Both the position numbers and the translations under genes were made by a program. From Hyphomicrobiales bacterium (lineage in GTDB: Bacteria; Pseudomonadota; Alphaproteobacteria; Rhizobiales; JAJFHC01), in NCBI GenBank assembly GCA_021775835.1, contig JAJFHC010000223.1:1-11510 (forward strand): a stretch of DNA of 11,510 nucleotides, in the 5' to 3' direction. The notes beneath the pieces were generated by a model. It was not told where the DNA came from. It saw only the letters and a list, made by a program, of their open reading frames with translations, and did not search any database. How positions within the stretch are numbered: the first letter of the stretch is position 1; every line of letters starts with the position of its first letter. This document shows, in pieces, positions 8,585-11,510 of the stretch.

Positions 8585-8636
8585 GACCTGAACGGCGCCA
8601 GACGGCGGCTGGAAACTCACGGAATCAAGAGGCCGA

Positions 8637-11510
8637 ATGAGCCGTACGGCGACACACAGACTCTTCTCCATTCCGGCAGGACAGCCGTTTCTGCACGTCC
8701 TGGCGAAGCGCATTCTGGCAGGCGGGTTTCCCGATCCGGATCTTGCGGCGCCGGATGCCCTGGCGCTCAGCCGTTACACGATTCTGGTGCCCACACGACG
8801 CGCGGCGAGAACCCTGGCAGACGCGTTTCTCAATGCCGCTGACGGTTCAGCTCTTCTTTTGCCGCAGATCCGGCCGATCGGTGATGTCGACGAAGAAGAT
8901 CTTGATCTCGACGGCAGTTTCCCCGCCGTCGCCGATGCTGCCGCACAAATGCCCGAAGTCATGGAGGGGATGGCCCGCAAACTGATGGTTGTGCGCGCGC
9001 TTCTGGATCTTTCCGATCCGGCCACCCCTGATGCCTTCCATCTTCAATCGCCGGTTCAGGCATTGCACCTGGCAATCGAGTTGACCGGATTGGTGGATCT
9101 TTTCGATACCGAAGGCGTTGAATATTCGGAAATCGGCGGCCTCGTCGCAGAAGAGTTTGCAAGGCACTGGTCGGCAACGCTTGAGGTCCTGAATGTGGTG
9201 CTCGAGCAGCTCCCTGAACGGCTTGCCGAATTGGGGCGGGTTGGCCCCATGCAAAAGCGGAACCTGTTGCTTGAGCTGCAGGCCGAGCGGCTCGAAACGT
9301 CCGTTCCCGAGGGGCCGGTCATTGCCGCGGGGTCGACCGGCAGCATTCCCGCAACGGCCCGCCTTCTCAAGGCCGTCGCCGGTCTGGAGCAGGGTGCAGT
9401 CGTGCTGCCGGGACTCGATCTCGGTCTCGACGAAACGAGTTGGTCAGTGCTGGAAGCCGGGCATCCCCAGTTCGGTATGAAGCAGTTGCTCACATCGATT
9501 GGCGCCGATCGGATGACGGTGGTGCCACTTTTCGACACAGAGAGTCCGACCGGCAGTGTATCGCGGTTTCGTTTTCTCAACGAAGTGCTGCGCCCCACCG
9601 AAACCACGGCAGACTGGGTTCACATCAGAGACAATGTCTCGGAATCCGAACTGGAAAATGCGCTCGATGGATTGTCGCTGATTGCAGCGCCAGGCCCCAG
9701 GGAAGAAGCCACGGCTATCGCCCTGATCCTGCGCAATGCACTCGAGGTGGATGGGCGCACGGCCGCCCTGGTCACCCCCGACCGAAGCCTGGCGCGCCGG
9801 GTGGTCGCGGAACTTGAACGCTGGAACATCGATGCCGATGACTCCGCCGGTATCCCGTTGGGAAAGACCGCGCCGGGAAGATTGGCGCTTCTTCTGCTGG
9901 ATGCCGTTCTGGAAGGCTTTGCCCCGGTGCCCCTTCTGGCACTTCTTAAGCATCCCATGACAAAACTGGGAATGTCGCGATCGGATGTGCTCGCGGCAAC
10001 CGAGGTTCTCGAGCTTGCGGCCCTGAGAGGCGTGCGTCCGGAACCGGGGCTTGTCTCCTTGCGCCAGGCGCTGTCTCAAACCCGGCAATCGCTTTTGTCG
10101 GGAACGCGCGCCCACCGGGCGTTGAAGCAGTTCGGCGACCGTGAATGGCTTGTTGCGGAAACATTGCTGGAGCGGTTGGAGGCAATGCTCCAGCCGCTGG
10201 CTGTCATGTTCCTGGATCCCGCTCCAACGCCGTTTTTCGATCTTGTCAGAATTCATCTCGAAGCCTTGGAAACCGTAGTTGGGGCCGACGCTGAGGCCGC
10301 CAATGGTGATCTCACCATCTGGTCCGGCGATGCGGGCGACGCCCTGGGCACGTTGTTCACTCAGCTTCTGGAAAACGCGCCCCACGCCCCGGCCATGGCC
10401 GCGGCGCATTATCCGGCATTCCTCAAACCGCTGGTCGATGGCGTCGCCGTGCGGCCCCGATACCGACGCCATCCCCGGATCAGCATATGGGGTCTTCTCG
10501 AAGCCCGCATGCTGCAAGCCGATGTCATGGTGCTGGGCGGGCTCAATGAAACCGTCTGGCCGCCGGTTGCCACAGTCGACGCCTGGCTTAACAGACCCAT
10601 GCGCGCTGCCTTGAACCTGCCGCCGCCGGAGCGGCGCATCGGTTTGGCGGCTCATGACTTCATCCAGGCTGCTTGCGCTCCAGAGGTCTACCTTACCAGA
10701 TGTGAAAAGTCGGACGGCGCTCCAACTGTCCCGTCGCGTTGGCTGTTGCGCATGACGGCTCTTCTCGACGGGCTGGGCATGACTGACGCCCTGAGGCCTG
10801 ACGCACAGCAACCCTGGCTGTCCTGGGTGCTAGGCCTTGATGATCACGGCATTGCTTCACGCATTGCAATACCGGCCCCTAAGCCCCCTGTGGAGGCGCG
10901 GCCCAGGTCCATGAGTGTCACCGGTGTCGAAAAGTGGGTCCGCGACCCTTACGCCATTTTTGCCCGCGATATCCTTTCGTTGGCGCCGTTCGATGCATTG
11001 GACGCTGAACCCGGAGCTTCGGACCGGGGCATGTTGATCCACGATATCCTCCACGAATTTGCAAAACGATGCCCGGGTCCGCTGGATGCGGATGCCCAGG
11101 AGAACCTTCTTGCAATTGGACATGAAATTTTTGAGGTGTACGGAAACCGCCCGGGTATCCGTGCTTTCTGGTGGCCCCGGTTCGTACAGGCGGCCGCCTG
11201 GTATCTTGACGAGGAAAAAGCACTGCGCGCAAACGTCGAGACGCAACTGACCGAAATCAGGGGCGTGCATGAATTCATCATCGACGGAGAAGCATTTGAA
11301 GTGACCGCACGGGCCGACCGGATCGACAGAATGATCGACGGCCGTCTGCGCATCGTGGACTACAAGACCGGCGTCCTCCCAACTCAGAAGCAGGTCGAGA
11401 TAGGCTTCTCGCCCCAGCTCCCGCTTGAGGCCATCATTGCGGCAGGTGGCGGATTTCCCGGAGTTGAGGGTACCGAGCTTGTTGAACTGATTTACATTGG
11501 GTTCTACGGT
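8637..11510 (+). CDS. addB: Double-strand break repair protein AddB, alphaproteobacterial type, 3' end cut by window edge
   Basis: Partner of AddA in the AddAB helicase-nuclease that resects DNA ends and loads RecA at Chi-like sites. The frame from ATG 8637 stays open for 958 codons to the window edge; the family is about 1000 residues, so the last 40-60 are missing. The N-terminal helicase-like half starts RLFSIPAGQPFLHVLA (8-23) and has no GxxxxGKT Walker A. Other family stretches are VPTRRAARTLADAF (51-64), GSTGSIPAT (232-240), and a TPDRSLARRVV segment in the middle. The C-terminal RecB-type nuclease domain is intact as far as seen: H802 (LIHDILHEF), D894 (ADRID) and D908/K910 (VDYKTG), then SPQLPLEA. 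The equivalent of the first iron-sulfur Cys region reads WVRDPYAIFAR (767-777), without Cys. AGAGG-like bases precede the start, and 52 bases separate it from the preceding gene. addA is expected next. Confidence 0.95.
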   Translation, partial: MSRTATHRLFSIPAGQPFLHVLAKRILAGGFPDPDLAAPDALALSRYTILVPTRRAARTLADAFLNAADGSALLLPQIRPIGDVDEEDLDLDGSFPAVADAAAQMPEVMEGMARKLMVVRALLDLSDPATPDAFHLQSPVQALHLAIELTGLVDLFDTEGVEYSEIGGLVAEEFARHWSATLEVLNVVLEQLPERLAELGRVGPMQKRNLLLELQAERLETSVPEGPVIAAGSTGSIPATARLLKAVAGLEQGAVVLPGLDLGLDETSWSVLEAGHPQFGMKQLLTSIGADRMTVVPLFDTESPTGSVSRFRFLNEVLRPTETTADWVHIRDNVSESELENALDGLSLIAAPGPREEATAIALILRNALEVDGRTAALVTPDRSLARRVVAELERWNIDADDSAGIPLGKTAPGRLALLLLDAVLEGFAPVPLLALLKHPMTKLGMSRSDVLAATEVLELAALRGVRPEPGLVSLRQALSQTRQSLLSGTRAHRALKQFGDREWLVAETLLERLEAMLQPLAVMFLDPAPTPFFDLVRIHLEALETVVGADAEAANGDLTIWSGDAGDALGTLFTQLLENAPHAPAMAAAHYPAFLKPLVDGVAVRPRYRRHPRISIWGLLEARMLQADVMVLGGLNETVWPPVATVDAWLNRPMRAALNLPPPERRIGLAAHDFIQAACAPEVYLTRCEKSDGAPTVPSRWLLRMTALLDGLGMTDALRPDAQQPWLSWVLGLDDHGIASRIAIPAPKPPVEARPRSMSVTGVEKWVRDPYAIFARDILSLAPFDALDAEPGASDRGMLIHDILHEFAKRCPGPLDADAQENLLAIGHEIFEVYGNRPGIRAFWWPRFVQAAAWYLDEEKALRANVETQLTEIRGVHEFIIDGEAFEVTARADRIDRMIDGRLRIVDYKTGVLPTQKQVEIGFSPQLPLEAIIAAGGGFPGVEGTELVELIYIGFYG

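Noticed and set aside
9444..10811. A 455-codon open frame on the minus strand opposite addB
   Set aside because: It lies wholly inside a clear addB reading frame, has a low-complexity Arg/Gln/His-rich translation with no recognisable domain, and is the usual antisense by-product of high-GC codon bias.

Overview
The window looks like an ordinary chromosomal segment of an alphaproteobacterium with moderately high GC. The strongest evidence is the gene order ahcY, a PAS-type Tyr-box sensor kinase, tsaE/amgK, murU-like, addB, which as I recall it is conserved in many Rhizobiales and Rhodospirillales. In those genomes addA and trxA usually follow, just beyond the right edge here. The AhcY and AddB sequences are also of alphaproteobacterial type. 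I cannot name a genus. I see no insertion sequence, phage gene, tRNA or rRNA gene, CRISPR array or integration scar.

Layout. Bases 1-1689 (minus strand) hold a methyl-accepting chemotaxis protein that runs off the left edge just before its signalling tip. Bases 1690-2099 are a divergent intergenic region. It contains a perfect 8-bp inverted repeat (1963-1982) that resembles the operator of the SAM-cycle regulator SahR, a weak candidate promoter, and a 7-codon reading frame behind a very strong Shine-Dalgarno. Bases 2100-3395 are ahcY (S-adenosylhomocysteine hydrolase), followed by a long GC-rich hairpin (3430-3472). From about 3665 to the right edge lies a probable operon on the plus strand. 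It encodes a membrane-anchored multi-PAS sensor kinase whose H-box carries Tyr instead of His, a TsaE-AmgK fusion, a MurU-like sugar-1-phosphate nucleotidyltransferase, and AddB, which is cut by the right edge about 40-60 residues before its expected end.

How the genes work together. AhcY removes S-adenosylhomocysteine, the product of all SAM-dependent methylation. Methylation of chemoreceptors such as the neighbouring MCP also makes this product, but I see no sign that the two genes are functionally linked. The AmgK half of the fusion and the MurU-like protein would carry out two consecutive steps, MurNAc/GlcNAc to the 1-phosphate and then to the UDP-sugar, in peptidoglycan recycling. The TsaE half serves the t6A37 tRNA modification complex. 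AddB is the nuclease partner of the AddAB double-strand-break resection machine. The sensor kinase overlaps the fusion gene by 8 bases, and the fusion overlaps the nucleotidyltransferase by 4 bases, so these three are probably co-transcribed and translationally coupled.

Novelty. I did not find an undescribed system. The points most worth a second look are the Tyr-for-His kinase, the TsaE-AmgK fusion, the regulatory region in front of ahcY, and the insert-less AhcY.
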